Below, piece by piece: positions 52,220-61,382 of a DNA stretch of 64,000 nucleotides. Origin of the DNA: Paraclostridium sordellii (lineage in GTDB: Bacteria; Bacillota; Clostridia; Peptostreptococcales; Peptostreptococcaceae); the NCBI RefSeq assembly GCF_000953675.1, contig NZ_LN679998.1, positions 2,029,963-2,093,962 on the forward strand, given 5' to 3'. Every line of letters starts with the position of its first letter. Position 1 is the first letter of the stretch. Position numbers and translations under genes: made by a program. The notes beneath the pieces are model-generated. The model was not told where the DNA came from. It saw nothing but the letters and a program-made list of their open reading frames with translations, and did not search any database.

Positions 52220-54199
52220 TTATCTAATTATTATCATTTCATGTCCATAAATTTTATCAACTTTAAACTTAATTTTATTATCTTCTTTTATAAAATCTAT
52301 ATTTTCCTCATTGTTGTATTTTCTAATACTACTTATATCAAAATTATCTATTTCTAAATTAAATTCAATGTTAAATAAAGGTATTATGTCTTCTATTGTG
52401 TAAATATCTTGAGATTTTTTTTCTGTTATATAGTGAAGTATATGTAAAATATATCCTTCTTTATCTAAATCTTTTTGAATTGTAGTTAGTATCGTGGATG
52501 GACCATTATGACTTACAAGCTTATTTCCTATAAGTAAATTAATTGCATCTTTTATAATCTCTTTACACCACTTAGCTCCATTTTTTCTATATATATTAAA
52601 TATGGGATGTGCAAAATATAATTTATCGTTGTATATTGTAGCTGCTGGATTCCCTATTTCTTTACTTGATGGTGAATGTTGATGTGAACAAAACTTATTA
52701 TCTTCTCCTCTATTGAAATAAGGCTTTATTGTATTTAATACAATTGAAGATTTACAAGTACTTATATCAATTTTTCCTAAGTACATAACAAATTCTTCTT
52801 TAGGTAGATTTTTACCTATTATGTCATTTGGTATTATAAAATCACGATCATATTTAGATTTTCCTAATCTTTTATTTCCAAAGAAATCTATTTCTTCATC
52901 TAAATCTAAACTATCATATGTTCCAATTACTTTTCCACCATTTTTAACATAATCTTCTAACTTTTCTTTTAATTTATAACTTCCTTTTATTTCATCTGGT
53001 ATTATAATTAATTTATATCTGTTAAAATCAATGTTCATATCAATTATATCAAACTGATACGACAATTCTTGAAGCATTCTAACAGCACCTATTAGGGCTT
53101 GTGATGTTTTATTTGTATTGTTAAAGGCTTCTGGTGTTAGTACTCCTATCTCAGATATAACCTCTATATTTGATAAATATTGTTCTTTTTCTTTTACTGA
53201 TTTATATACTTTTCCTATTAAGTCATAAGCAGGTTTTGATAGTTCTCCGCTTGGATGAAGTTGGTCTCCTATTGAACATTTACATCCTTGAGCTAACATA
53301 TTAAAACATTCAAATTCTAATGCAGCTTTATTTTTCAAGGAATGAAAGTCGCCCCAATAAGTGTGAAATTTACCTGTCATACCTAAAATTTCTTTTCCTA
53401 AAAGCCTTGAAAATCTTACAGTTGTAGGAAAATGATCGTATCCCCATCCTCCACTTGGAAGTGATTCTAATTCTAAATGGGTAAATGAATCTAATGAATC
53501 CCAAAATTTAGGTCCTATATGAGAACTATTATAAAAAATTGTTGCATCTTCTACTTTAGATTTTATCAAATGTGTTATTTCATTTCTAAATTCATTTAAC
53601 ATTTGATTTGAGTAAGCCATTCTTTCTTCTTTAATATTAATATCTATATTTAAACTTTTCATTTTTTCTTTACAATAATCGCAACAGCAATCTACTGCAA
53701 ATAAAATATCCATAAAAAATCCATCTATATTTTTTTCTCCAAGGGATTCAATTATATCAATTATGTGTTTCTTAAAATACTCTCTATATGGTGAATTTAA
53801 GCATATTGTATCATAAAAATGTGGTTTTTCTACATTTTGAGTGCATATAACGTCTCCATTAACATCTCTACTTAACCATTGAGGAAATCTACTACTTATA
53901 TATCCATCCCATTGAACAGTTGTATATATGGGTACTTTTATATCTAATTTATGGCATGCTTTTATTTGTTCTATCAATAAGTTTTTGTTTTTTAAATTTG
54001 GATGAATCATTTCTGAATTGTTTTTAGATGGATAGTATAACCATCCATGGTGACATCTAGCAAAGCATGTTATAGAATTTACACATGATTCATTAAGAAT
54101 CTGTGCAAATTTATCACTATCAAAACTTTCTCCTACATTATTTATATATTCACTAGTATGAAAATCTAAATGAACTTGTCTAAAATTTAATTTATCCAT
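52220..54199 (-). CDS. GHL6-type glycoside hydrolase (possible alpha-L-fucosidase relative)
   Basis: 659 aa, no signal peptide, so cytoplasmic. An N-terminal TIM barrel (about 5-330) has the GHL6 pattern with FARCHHGWLYYPSK near 47 and DGFFMDILFAVDCCCDYC near 159-176, where Asp is the presumed catalytic residue. A beta-galactosidase trimerisation-like domain follows (about 345-470) and a C-terminal beta domain to 659. GH151-type fucosidases have this plan; the exact sugar is not known. AGGGGGAG precedes the ATG. Single gene. Confidence 0.72.
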   Translation of the reverse strand: MDKLNFRQVHLDFHTSEYINNVGESFDSDKFAQILNESCVNSITCFARCHHGWLYYPSKNNSEMIHPNLKNKNLLIEQIKACHKLDIKVPIYTTVQWDGYISSRFPQWLSRDVNGDVICTQNVEKPHFYDTICLNSPYREYFKKHIIDIIESLGEKNIDGFFMDILFAVDCCCDYCKEKMKSLNIDINIKEERMAYSNQMLNEFRNEITHLIKSKVEDATIFYNSSHIGPKFWDSLDSFTHLELESLPSGGWGYDHFPTTVRFSRLLGKEILGMTGKFHTYWGDFHSLKNKAALEFECFNMLAQGCKCSIGDQLHPSGELSKPAYDLIGKVYKSVKEKEQYLSNIEVISEIGVLTPEAFNNTNKTSQALIGAVRMLQELSYQFDIIDMNIDFNRYKLIIIPDEIKGSYKLKEKLEDYVKNGGKVIGTYDSLDLDEEIDFFGNKRLGKSKYDRDFIIPNDIIGKNLPKEEFVMYLGKIDISTCKSSIVLNTIKPYFNRGEDNKFCSHQHSPSSKEIGNPAATIYNDKLYFAHPIFNIYRKNGAKWCKEIIKDAINLLIGNKLVSHNGPSTILTTIQKDLDKEGYILHILHYITEKKSQDIYTIEDIIPLFNIEFNLEIDNFDISSIRKYNNEENIDFIKEDNKIKFKVDKIYGHEMIIIR

Positions 54200-54297
54200 A
54201 TTCTCCCCCTATTAGTAATAGTTTAAAAAAATAATTTTATTAATAATAATTCTATTTTTTTATAAATATACCTACTAAATATTTAATAATTATTAAA

Positions 54298-54329
54298 TAA
54301 AAAAGGTAGCTTTTTAGCTACCTTTTTTA
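54298..54329. terminator. Terminator after the 58-aa gene
   Basis: AAAAAAGGTAGCT/AGCTACCTTTTTT with a 4-base loop, touching the stop codon at 54330. Confidence 0.83.
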
Positions 54330-54506
54330 TTAATTAGTTATTTGTTTAGTTAATGCACCTTGTCTTTTTGCTGAAACTTTTTTATCTACAGTTTGACTTT
54401 CTTCGAATTCAGATTGAAATTGGGAATTTCTTTGAGAATGATTTACCATAGCATGAAAAGACTGTGCTTCATTTTTATATTCATCATATTTTTTAGACTT
54501 TTTCAT
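54330..54506 (-). CDS. Small Gln/Ser-rich protein, 58 aa
   Basis: Reads MKKSKKYDEYKNEAQSFHAM, a middle rich in Gln, Ser and Glu, and a basic end (KVSAKRQGALTKQITN). Soluble, probably helical or disordered. AAAGGATGAT precedes the ATG and a terminator touches the stop, so it looks like a real monocistronic gene. Its composition recalls small spore or stress proteins, but no family is recognised. Confidence 0.6.
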   Translation of the reverse strand: MKKSKKYDEYKNEAQSFHAMVNHSQRNSQFQSEFEESQTVDKKVSAKRQGALTKQITN

Positions 54507-54631
54507 TTAATCATCCTTTCTTAATTAATTAAGATTAGGTTGTGATTTTTAAAGAATTTTAATCTGTATAAAATTTACCTTATTAGTTTAATTTAAGCTA
54601 ATAAAAAATTTTAATATAGAAAGAATTAATA

Positions 54632-55444
54632 TTATAGTGCTAATTCTTTATTTTCTAAGATTTCTTTCTTTATAGTTTTGATAACTCCACATTCTTCATT
54701 TGTATATTTAGTTTCAAAATTTGCTACTTCTTTAACATCTTCATGTCCATTTTTCATTGCATAACTATAATATGCACTTTTCATCATTTCTATATCATTT
54801 AAATGATCTCCAAAAACCATAGTTTCATCATATTTTATATCAAACATATCTTGAACTTTTTTTATTGCTATGCCTTTATTAGTTCCAAAACTTGATATAT
54901 CCAACCAAAATTTTCCAGAAGGAGTCATCGTAATTTCCTTTATATCTTTATTTTTAAAGATATGGTAACTATTACTTTCAGCATCAATCATATCAAACAT
55001 ATTAACTTTAAATATTCCATCTTCTACATCAAGTAATGAATCAACTTTTATAACGGGAACATTCATTGGGAAGTGTATATTAAGTAACTCTAAAGCCTTG
55101 TCATCTTCTAGATATAATCCTTTTGTTCCACATAACATAGGGTATGCATCTTTAATCCCTCTACCTATATCAACTAATTTTTCTATGGCATCCTTTTCCA
55201 AAAATTTAGAGTATATGCACTCATCTTTGTAAAATATACCTGTTCCATTTTCACATATAAACATTAATTCATCTTTATAATCTTCAAATTTATATGATAT
55301 ATCTAAGTAATTCCTTCCTGTCGCTATTGCAAACATTATATTGTTTTCTTTTAATTTTTCTATAGTTTCTTTAAAATCACTTGGTATTTTGTGATTACTA
55401 TTTAATAATGTCCCATCCATATCTGTCGCTATCAATTTAACCAT
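54632..55444 (-). CDS. Cof-type HAD-IIB phosphatase
   Basis: 270 aa. Motif I is DMDGTLLNS at 8-16 (nucleophile Asp8), motif II lies in FAIATGR near 38, motif III is the Lys in the GTNKGIA segment near 194, and motif IV is FGDHLNDIEMM near 217. The IIB cap lies in between. These enzymes dephosphorylate sugar phosphates or cofactors such as flavin or PLP; the substrate is not determined. AGGAGGGC precedes the ATG. It lies 13 bases behind the 82-aa membrane protein gene. Confidence 0.88.
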   Translation of the reverse strand: MVKLIATDMDGTLLNSNHKIPSDFKETIEKLKENNIMFAIATGRNYLDISYKFEDYKDELMFICENGTGIFYKDECIYSKFLEKDAIEKLVDIGRGIKDAYPMLCGTKGLYLEDDKALELLNIHFPMNVPVIKVDSLLDVEDGIFKVNMFDMIDAESNSYHIFKNKDIKEITMTPSGKFWLDISSFGTNKGIAIKKVQDMFDIKYDETMVFGDHLNDIEMMKSAYYSYAMKNGHEDVKEVANFETKYTNEECGVIKTIKKEILENKELAL

Positions 55445-55457
55445 GATGCCCTCCTAT

Positions 55458-55706
55458 TTATCTAAACATTTTTATAAAAACAAAACCTATAAATAAAGCT
55501 ACAATTAGAGATGTTATAGCTCTATGATTTCTTTTTAACTTATATTCATTATAAGCTATAGTAAATTGCTGAAGTATTAATCCTACTAAAATCATTTTTG
55601 TTATAAATTCGCCTTCAACTATTTTTAATATAGCTAAAAATGCACATATTACTATACATACACATAGTCTTATATTGAGTTGTTTTAGATTTTCATTATA
55701 ATACAA
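55458..55706 (-). CDS. Hypothetical membrane protein, 82 aa
   Basis: Three hydrophobic segments (about 12-27, 33-50 and 62-80). The start is TTG at 55706: GGAGGAG lies exactly 6 bases upstream and no in-frame ATG fits. It reads (M)YYNENLKQLNIRLCVCIVI. No family recognised. It precedes the HAD phosphatase in the same operon. Confidence 0.6.
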   Translation of the reverse strand: MYYNENLKQLNIRLCVCIVICAFLAILKIVEGEFITKMILVGLILQQFTIAYNEYKLKRNHRAITSLIVALFIGFVFIKMFR

Positions 55707-55865
55707 TTTTTACTCCTCCTAAACCTTCACTCATATACTATTATACATAATAAACTTTAAAACTAAAAGATGTATACAATATTATAAATTATGTATTGTT
55801 ATATTGCTGATATTTAAATAAAGTTATAAAATATAAAAATGAATACTTATGAAAGAGGAATTTTT

Positions 55866-56474
55866 ATGGATGAACAATTTTATGAAAAATTATTGAATAT
55901 AGACACCACAGGTGAAAAGCTTTGGGATGAGAGTATAACTCATTATCACCCCTATCAAGCAACTTCATATATAGCACTAGACATATTATTTAAACAATAT
56001 TTAATGGAGAAAACTGATAATGTTGTTGACTTTGGCTGTGGTAAAGGCCGTCTTATATTTTATCTTAATAGTTTTTTTAAATGTAGTGTTACAGGGATTG
56101 AAATGGATGAAAATTACTATAAACAATGTTTAATTAATAAAGAAAATTATCTAGAAAAACACAAAAGGCTATGTAGCCAAATAGATTTTAAGTGTATTTT
56201 AGGAGAAAATTATCTAATAAAAAATTCTGAGAATAAATTTTACTTTTTTAATCCATTTTCAGTTAATATTTTTACAAAAATTGTAAATAATATCTTGGAT
56301 TCTTATGATGAAAATCCTAGAATTATTGATTTAATTTTATATTATCCTTCTGAAGATTATATATATTTCCTTGAAAATAATACAGCTTTTTTACTTTATG
56401 AAGAAGTGCAATTGCCAGGATTATATGAAAAAGACTCCTGTGAAAGATTTTTAATTTATAGACTTTATGTATAA
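55866..56474 (+). CDS. SAM-dependent methyltransferase (class I)
   Basis: 202 aa from ATG 55866. The Rossmann motif I reads VVDFGCGKGR at about 53-62, followed by the acidic loop end VTGIEMDENYYKQC. The post-motif region ends ENKFYFFNPFSVNIF, with FFNPF in the position of motif IV. The substrate is unknown. AGAGGAA lies 6 bases before ATG 55866; a possible upstream ATG at 55839 lacks a site. Single gene with a terminator. Confidence 0.78.
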   Translation: MDEQFYEKLLNIDTTGEKLWDESITHYHPYQATSYIALDILFKQYLMEKTDNVVDFGCGKGRLIFYLNSFFKCSVTGIEMDENYYKQCLINKENYLEKHKRLCSQIDFKCILGENYLIKNSENKFYFFNPFSVNIFTKIVNNILDSYDENPRIIDLILYYPSEDYIYFLENNTAFLLYEEVQLPGLYEKDSCERFLIYRLYV

Positions 56475-56503
56475 AAAAAGTTGGGAATATACCCAACTTT
56501 TTT
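56474..56503. terminator. Bidirectional terminator
   Basis: AAAAAGTTGGG/CCCAACTTTTTT with a 6-base loop, overlapping the stop of the convergent lipoprotein gene. Confidence 0.87.
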
Positions 56504-57170
56504 ACTTTCCACTTTTTCTTTTTCTTATTATAAATATAGCTAGTATAATTACTACTATTATTGATATTATTGATACTATTAAAATATTTGTTACATTAGG
56601 GATTTTAGCTGATGCCTGAATATTTTCTAAGTTTCCTAAACTAAAATCCCAATTGTAAGTATATACACCATCTTTATCTGAAGTAGTTGTAGCATTAGAA
56701 CTTATAAGTTTAATAGGTGTATTTAAATGAAAATTCAAATCAAAATTCGAACCAAAAAGACTTAAAATTCCCATTTCTTCACTACTAAGATTTTTTTTCA
56801 TATAATCTTTTAATTTTATATTTACGTCATATATAGTATAAAAGAACTTATTTTGAGTATTAATATCTACAATATCTGCATATTTACTCATATCTTTATT
56901 GTTTTTCAAGTCTAAATTAGTTATATTACCTAAATTTTTTGTTATTCTATATCCAGTTTTACCTTCATCTGTTATTTTTTCAACACTGTCATAACTTTGT
57001 TTTAAATCATCTTCATTAATTCCTTTCATTAATGTATCATTACTTAATATTTGTGCTGTTAAACTTGCATTTCCTTTTTTGTCTACATCTAATGTTATAT
57101 CTGAATTTACACAACCAGCTAAAATTGTAGTTGTTATAATCATAGTTATTAAAACAATAAATTTTCTCAT
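56502..57170 (-). CDS. Lipoprotein with C-terminal membrane anchor (LppM-like domain)
   Basis: 222 aa. A lipoprotein signal ends in the lipobox LAGC (Cys20). The extracytoplasmic part (about 21-190) opens VNSDITLDVDKKGNASLTAQ, as in LppM-domain proteins, and a C-terminal membrane helix (about 194-214) ends in RKRKSGK. It is therefore anchored at both ends. Function unknown; surface or envelope role likely. TTGGAGGAC precedes the ATG. Confidence 0.75.
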   Translation of the reverse strand: MRKFIVLITMIITTTILAGCVNSDITLDVDKKGNASLTAQILSNDTLMKGINEDDLKQSYDSVEKITDEGKTGYRITKNLGNITNLDLKNNKDMSKYADIVDINTQNKFFYTIYDVNIKLKDYMKKNLSSEEMGILSLFGSNFDLNFHLNTPIKLISSNATTTSDKDGVYTYNWDFSLGNLENIQASAKIPNVTNILIVSIISIIVVIILAIFIIRKRKSGK

Positions 57171-57321
57171 ACGATGTCCTCCAAGTTTTTATTTATAGTA
57201 ATATATTATCACATTTTTTGGAAAAATATTTATTTACTTAGATTTTCTTTGTTATGTATATATTGCTGATATACTTTTATGTATAATATATATTATTATA
57301 TTTACAAGAAAGGAAACTAAT

Positions 57322-57768
57322 ATGTGTACAATAAAACAATTTAACGATTTGACATTAGAAGAGTTGTATGAGATTGCAAAATCAAGATATGAAATTTTTG
57401 CTTGTGAACAAAAAATCTTTACTGAAAATGACTTTGATGATATAGATAAGAATTGTTATCATGCATTTATTAAAGATAAAAATTTAATAGTAGCTTACGC
57501 TAGAATAATCCCTAAGGAGTTTAGCCCTTATTGTAATTCTTCTATAGGTAGAGTACTTGTTTTAAAGTCATACAGAAAAAATCACTTAGCAAAAAAACTT
57601 ATGAATTGTTCTATAGATTTTATAAAAAATGAGTTATGTGAATCTCATATAACAATATCTGCACAAGAATATATAAAAGGCCTTTATTCTTCACTTGGTT
57701 TTAAAGAAATCTCTAATGTATATGATGAATGTAATATTCCACATATCAAAATGAGATTAGATATTTAA
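57322..57768 (+). CDS. GNAT-family acetyltransferase (ElaA-like)
   Basis: 148 aa. The ElaA-type start (FNDLTLEELYEIAKSRYEIFACEQ) and motif A (SSIGRVLVLKSYRKNHLAKKLM, the acetyl-CoA loop near 75-95) are present, ending in YSSLGFKEISNVYDE. It transfers acetyl groups to an unknown amine. AAAGGAAAC precedes the ATG. Single gene with a terminator. Confidence 0.85.
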   Translation: MCTIKQFNDLTLEELYEIAKSRYEIFACEQKIFTENDFDDIDKNCYHAFIKDKNLIVAYARIIPKEFSPYCNSSIGRVLVLKSYRKNHLAKKLMNCSIDFIKNELCESHITISAQEYIKGLYSSLGFKEISNVYDECNIPHIKMRLDI

Positions 57769-57800
57769 TTATATTTTGGTATGTTCTAAATTAAGATATG

Positions 57801-57848
57801 TTAAAAGGTAAGAACTAATTTGATTTTAAATCAGTACTTACCTTTTAA
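57801..57848. terminator. Terminator after the GNAT gene
   Basis: TTAAAAGGTAAG/CTTACCTTTTAA with an inner GATTTAAAATC-like pairing, about 33 bases past the stop. Confidence 0.75.
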
Positions 57849-57950
57849 ATAAATATTATTATAAATTTATTTGTTTCTATAAGTTTTGTTTTAATTTGGA
57901 TTTTCATATCTCACCATTAATGCCAATTTTAAAAGAAACATATTTAGAAT

Positions 57951-58070
57951 TTAGAAAAATTTTTCTATCACAATTTTAATTAAGTCTATAAAACTAGATA
58001 AAAGAATAACTTCTGCAATTAACAATTGAATGTTTAAATTACTTTTCTGTTTCTTTTTCTTATTAGGCAT
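57951..58070 (-). CDS. Small lysine-rich, single-span protein, 39 aa
   Basis: Reads MPNKKKKQKSNLNIQLLIAE then VILLSSFIDLIKIVIEKFF. It has a basic N-terminus and a hydrophobic C-terminal helix, the layout of small membrane-active or phage/plasmid-type peptides. The AAGGG ribosome site is 9 bases upstream. Its poly-Lys start recalls the 59-aa protein at 12656-12835, but they are not clearly related. Function unknown. Confidence 0.45.
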   Translation of the reverse strand: MPNKKKKQKSNLNIQLLIAEVILLSSFIDLIKIVIEKFF

Positions 58071-58142
58071 TCTTTCACACCCTTTTTTATATTAATATTC
58101 AATTAAAATTTCATTATTCCTTTTAAATATAAAAATAATAAT

Positions 58143-58171
58143 AAAGAGCCTAGTTCCCTAAGCTCTTTTTA
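58143..58171 (-). terminator. Terminator after the 78-aa gene
   Basis: AAAGAGC/GCTCTTT with a 14-base loop, T-rich on both strands, about 30 bases past the stop at 58202. Confidence 0.6.
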
Positions 58172-58201
58172 CTTTAGATTATATTAAATTTAATATTCAA
58201 G

Positions 58202-58438
58202 TTATTTAATATAATTTCCAATGACTATCTCTATATCTGGTTCTCCTAAACCAAATCTTTTACTTTCTATATTTATAATTCTTGCATCTTTATCCTCAAG
58301 ATCATTATCAATTTTTATTTCATTGCAAAATAATAGAAAACTTAAATTTTCAGAATTTACTAATTCTCTAATAGCATTTTTATCTTTCTCACTTACATTT
58401 GATTTTTTTGAAAAAGTTAACTTGATATCAATAGTCAT
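58202..58438 (-). CDS. Hypothetical protein, 78 aa
   Basis: Soluble, beginning MTIDIKLTFSKKSNVSEKDK and ending GEPDIEIVIGNYIK, with alternating strand and helix. No family recognised. GGAGGAG lies 8 bases before the ATG, which supports a real gene. It stands alone. Confidence 0.6.
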   Translation of the reverse strand: MTIDIKLTFSKKSNVSEKDKNAIRELVNSENLSFLLFCNEIKIDNDLEDKDARIINIESKRFGLGEPDIEIVIGNYIK

Positions 58439-58617
58439 AATAAAATCTCCTCCTATTTATTTTGATTTACAATTTATAACTTTCTACATAAATCAACAAA
58501 TTCCTTCATTTTTAATTTATCAATTTCAAAAATAAAAAAATAAATTTTGATATTATTAAAGGATTTTGTATTGTTTTTATAGAAGTATCTTTATAAATTT
58601 TAATTTATAATTCACTG

Positions 58618-58657
58618 AGTTCTAGTTCTATGGATATTTTCCTAGAACTATTTTTTT
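58618..58657 (+). terminator. Plus-strand terminator-like hairpin without an upstream plus-strand gene
   Basis: AGTTCTAG/CTAGAACT with a 16-base loop, followed by ATTTTTTT on the plus strand only. No plus-strand gene lies before it, so it may end an unannotated transcript. Confidence 0.5.
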
Positions 58658-58679
58658 AATCTAAATTCTTATTATATTT

Positions 58680-59177
58680 TTAAATTTGATTTAATTGCTC
58701 TTTAATCCATAGTAAGGTTTGGTCTCCGGCAGCTTTGGAAAAATAATAATCTTGTAAATATTGATTTTTATCAGATGAAGATTGTGAATTTAAAAAAAGA
58801 TTTAAATAAGATAAAGACATACTATAGTAATTTAATGTATTTAATAATGCTAAAGATAAAGGATTTTTTTCTTCGTTTCCACTTTCTTTATCATGATACT
58901 CTGACAATTTAATTCTAAGGTTTCTTATCTGACTTTTTATAAAGGCTGCATCGTTTAGTAATTTATTTTTTTCTTTTTTTACAAGTTCACTATCAAGAGA
59001 GTTTGATCCTAATATATATATTTGATCTCCTATTTTAATTAATTCCTGTAGATAATCTTCTTCTACACTTTTACTTTTTATTAAATTTTTTTGAGCATAT
59101 ACTACATCTAAATTATTAAAACTAAATGTCATAAATGATGTGATTAATATTAGTATTAAACTAATTGATTTTTTCAT
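58680..59177 (-). CDS. Secreted hypothetical protein
   Basis: 165 aa with a clear signal peptide (KKSISLILILITSFMTFSF, likely cut after VVYA at 28). The mature part is helical, with a long coiled-coil-like stretch (ELIKIGDQIYILGSNSL and on to LRIKLSEYHDK). No lipobox. Family not recognised. AAGGAG precedes the ATG. Single gene. Confidence 0.65.
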   Translation of the reverse strand: MKKSISLILILITSFMTFSFNNLDVVYAQKNLIKSKSVEEDYLQELIKIGDQIYILGSNSLDSELVKKEKNKLLNDAAFIKSQIRNLRIKLSEYHDKESGNEEKNPLSLALLNTLNYYSMSLSYLNLFLNSQSSSDKNQYLQDYYFSKAAGDQTLLWIKEQLNQI

Positions 59178-59476
59178 TTATACAACTCCTTCAATAAATT
59201 TTTCTATTATATTTAAATTTATTATTCTCATATAATCACTTACTATATTCAAATTTAAATTAGGAAAATTTATACGATTAATATTATTAATAAAAAGATA
59301 AATAAGATATTGAAAATAGCAACATATATTTTAACTTTATGTAGAAGATTTAACTCTTTAAATCAATTATTTACTTTTTTAAAATTTTTATAAAAAATAC
59401 ATATCGTAGATAAAACTTATTTTTTAAGCATATATCTTCGATATGTATATATTTAATTATTTGTCTATTATTTTAT
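59178..59476. other. Intergenic region upstream of the secreted protein
   Basis: About 300 AT-rich bases that carry the promoter of the 58680-59177 gene and, at 59390-59450, the terminator of the adenine deaminase gene. No ORF was seen. Confidence 0.5.
59390..59450 (-). terminator. Terminator after the adenine deaminase gene
   Basis: ATACATATCG.AGATA pairs with TATCT.CGATATGTAT; on the minus strand it is followed by ATTTTTTATAAAAATTTT. It lies just past the stop at 59477. Confidence 0.75.
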
Positions 59477-61180
59477 TTATACTTGTATAAATTCAAATTT
59501 ATCAACATCAAATAACCCTTTATCTGTAATTTTTATATGAGGTATTACAGGTAATGCTAAAAACGCTAATGTCATAAATGGTTCAATATCTTTACTTACA
59601 CTTAATTTTTCATATGCAATTTCAAGCATCCCATCTAACTTTTCACTTACAAAGCTTATATCTTTATCACTCATTAAACCTGCTATTGGAAGACTTAGGC
59701 TATCTAAAATTTCATTATTTGAAGATATAGCTAATCCTCCTCCAATTCTTTTTATTTCATCTACTGCATTAATTATATCTTCGTCATTATCTCCAACAAC
59801 TATTATATTATGAGAGTCATGAGCCACAGTTGATGCTATAGCCCCATTCTTAAGTTTAAAGTTTTCAACTAGTCCAATACCTATGCTCTTTTTATTTGTA
59901 TGTCTTTCAATTACTACAAGCTTTAATATATCAATATTTTTATTAAATTCAAATTTTCCATCTTTTGTATCTACATTCCTAACTAATTTCTCTGTAATTA
60001 AGTTATGAGGAAGTAACCCAATTACATTAGCTTTATTATCTTTTATATTGATTTCTAAATCCTCTTTTGTAATTTTTCCTATTTGAACAGTATTTGTAAC
60101 ACTTGAACTATCTGATTTTGTTAAATCAAATAGGAATTTTTTATTCTCTCCTACTAGTTTTCCATCTTTAAATACCTTTAAAACATTAAAGTCTTGTAAA
60201 TTATCTACAACGACTATATCGGCTTTATATCCTGGTGCTATTGCTCCTATAGTTTTTAAATTGTAACAATTTGCTACATTTATAGTAGCCATCTGTATAG
60301 CCATTATAGGATCAATTCCATATTTTATAGCCATTCTTATATTATTATCTATATGTCCATTGTTTAATATATCTTGTGGATGTTTATCATCTGTACAGAA
60401 TAAACATCTTTGATAATTAAAGTTATTTACACCCTTTATTAAAGCTTCTAAATTTCTTGCTGCTGAACCTTCCCTTATCATTATATACATTCCAAGTCTT
60501 ATTTTTTCAATCATCTCTTCAACTGTAAAACATTCATGATCTGTAGTTATTCCACTTGTAACATATGCATTTAATCCTTCATTATTTATATTTGGAACAT
60601 GTCCATCTATATATTTGTTATATTTCTTTGCTAAATCTAGTTTATCAACAACTACTTTATCTTTATTTACTACCCCTGGATAGTTCATCATTTCTCCAAG
60701 CCCTAAAACTTTATCATGATTAATATATTTTTCTAATTCCTTAGCCTCAAGTTTTGCCCCTGAGTTTTCAAAATCAGTTGCTGGTACACAAGACGGTAAC
60801 ATTAAATATATCTCTAAAGGAGTTTTTTCACTTTCTTGTAATATATATTCAACTCCCGCTAATCCACATACGTTGGCAATTTCATGAGGATCTGTTATTA
60901 TTGTTGTAGTCCCTCTTGGAACTATAGCCTTTGAAAATTCAACAGGCGAAACCATAGATGATTCTATATGAACATGAGGATCAATAAAACCTGGTGTTAT
61001 ATATTTTCCATCTAAATCTATAGTGTCTATGCCTTCATAATTTCCTATTCCAACTATAGTTCCGCTTTCTATAGCTACATCCCCTTTTATAATTTCATGA
61101 GAAAAAACATTTACTATATTAGCATTTTTCAAAACCAACTCTGCTTTTTTTCTCTTCATACTAGTGTCTATTAAATTCAT
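59477..61180 (-). CDS. ade: Adenine deaminase
   Basis: 567 aa amidohydrolase converting adenine to hypoxanthine and ammonia in purine salvage. It has GFIDPHVHIESSM with metal ligands His69 and His71, ITDPHEIANVCG near 95, DGHVPNI near 192 and a C-terminal Ade-specific domain (VAHDSHNIIVVGDND near 438). The length is usual for the bacterial enzyme. GGGAGG precedes the ATG. Single gene. No purine riboswitch was found upstream. Confidence 0.92.
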   Translation of the reverse strand: MNLIDTSMKRKKAELVLKNANIVNVFSHEIIKGDVAIESGTIVGIGNYEGIDTIDLDGKYITPGFIDPHVHIESSMVSPVEFSKAIVPRGTTTIITDPHEIANVCGLAGVEYILQESEKTPLEIYLMLPSCVPATDFENSGAKLEAKELEKYINHDKVLGLGEMMNYPGVVNKDKVVVDKLDLAKKYNKYIDGHVPNINNEGLNAYVTSGITTDHECFTVEEMIEKIRLGMYIMIREGSAARNLEALIKGVNNFNYQRCLFCTDDKHPQDILNNGHIDNNIRMAIKYGIDPIMAIQMATINVANCYNLKTIGAIAPGYKADIVVVDNLQDFNVLKVFKDGKLVGENKKFLFDLTKSDSSSVTNTVQIGKITKEDLEINIKDNKANVIGLLPHNLITEKLVRNVDTKDGKFEFNKNIDILKLVVIERHTNKKSIGIGLVENFKLKNGAIASTVAHDSHNIIVVGDNDEDIINAVDEIKRIGGGLAISSNNEILDSLSLPIAGLMSDKDISFVSEKLDGMLEIAYEKLSVSKDIEPFMTLAFLALPVIPHIKITDKGLFDVDKFEFIQV

Positions 61181-61321
61181 ATTAAACCTCCCAAAATGTA
61201 ATATTGATAAATATTTTATATATATAATCCGAATAAATTATTCTAATAATACACTTTTTAAATTTAATTGTCTATACTTATTTTTATCATTTAATGAATT
61301 TTTAGAAAATTCTAATCAAAA

Positions 61322-61378
61322 TAAAAGCTACTAAAAATGTATTAGTTAGTACTTTCTAATACTTTTAGTAGCTTTTTA
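61322..61378. terminator. Bidirectional terminator between ade and the thioredoxin-like gene
   Basis: AAAAGCTACTAAAA.GTATTAG pairs with CTAATAC.TTTTAGTAGCTTTT, with T/A runs on both sides. It ends just before the stop at 61383. Confidence 0.83.
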
Positions 61379-61382
61379 ATAT

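Noticed and set aside
61181-61320. Purine riboswitch or PurR box upstream of adenine deaminase
   Set aside because: No riboswitch core was visible. TAATCCGAATAAAT resembles half a PurR box, but the second, inverted half was not found.
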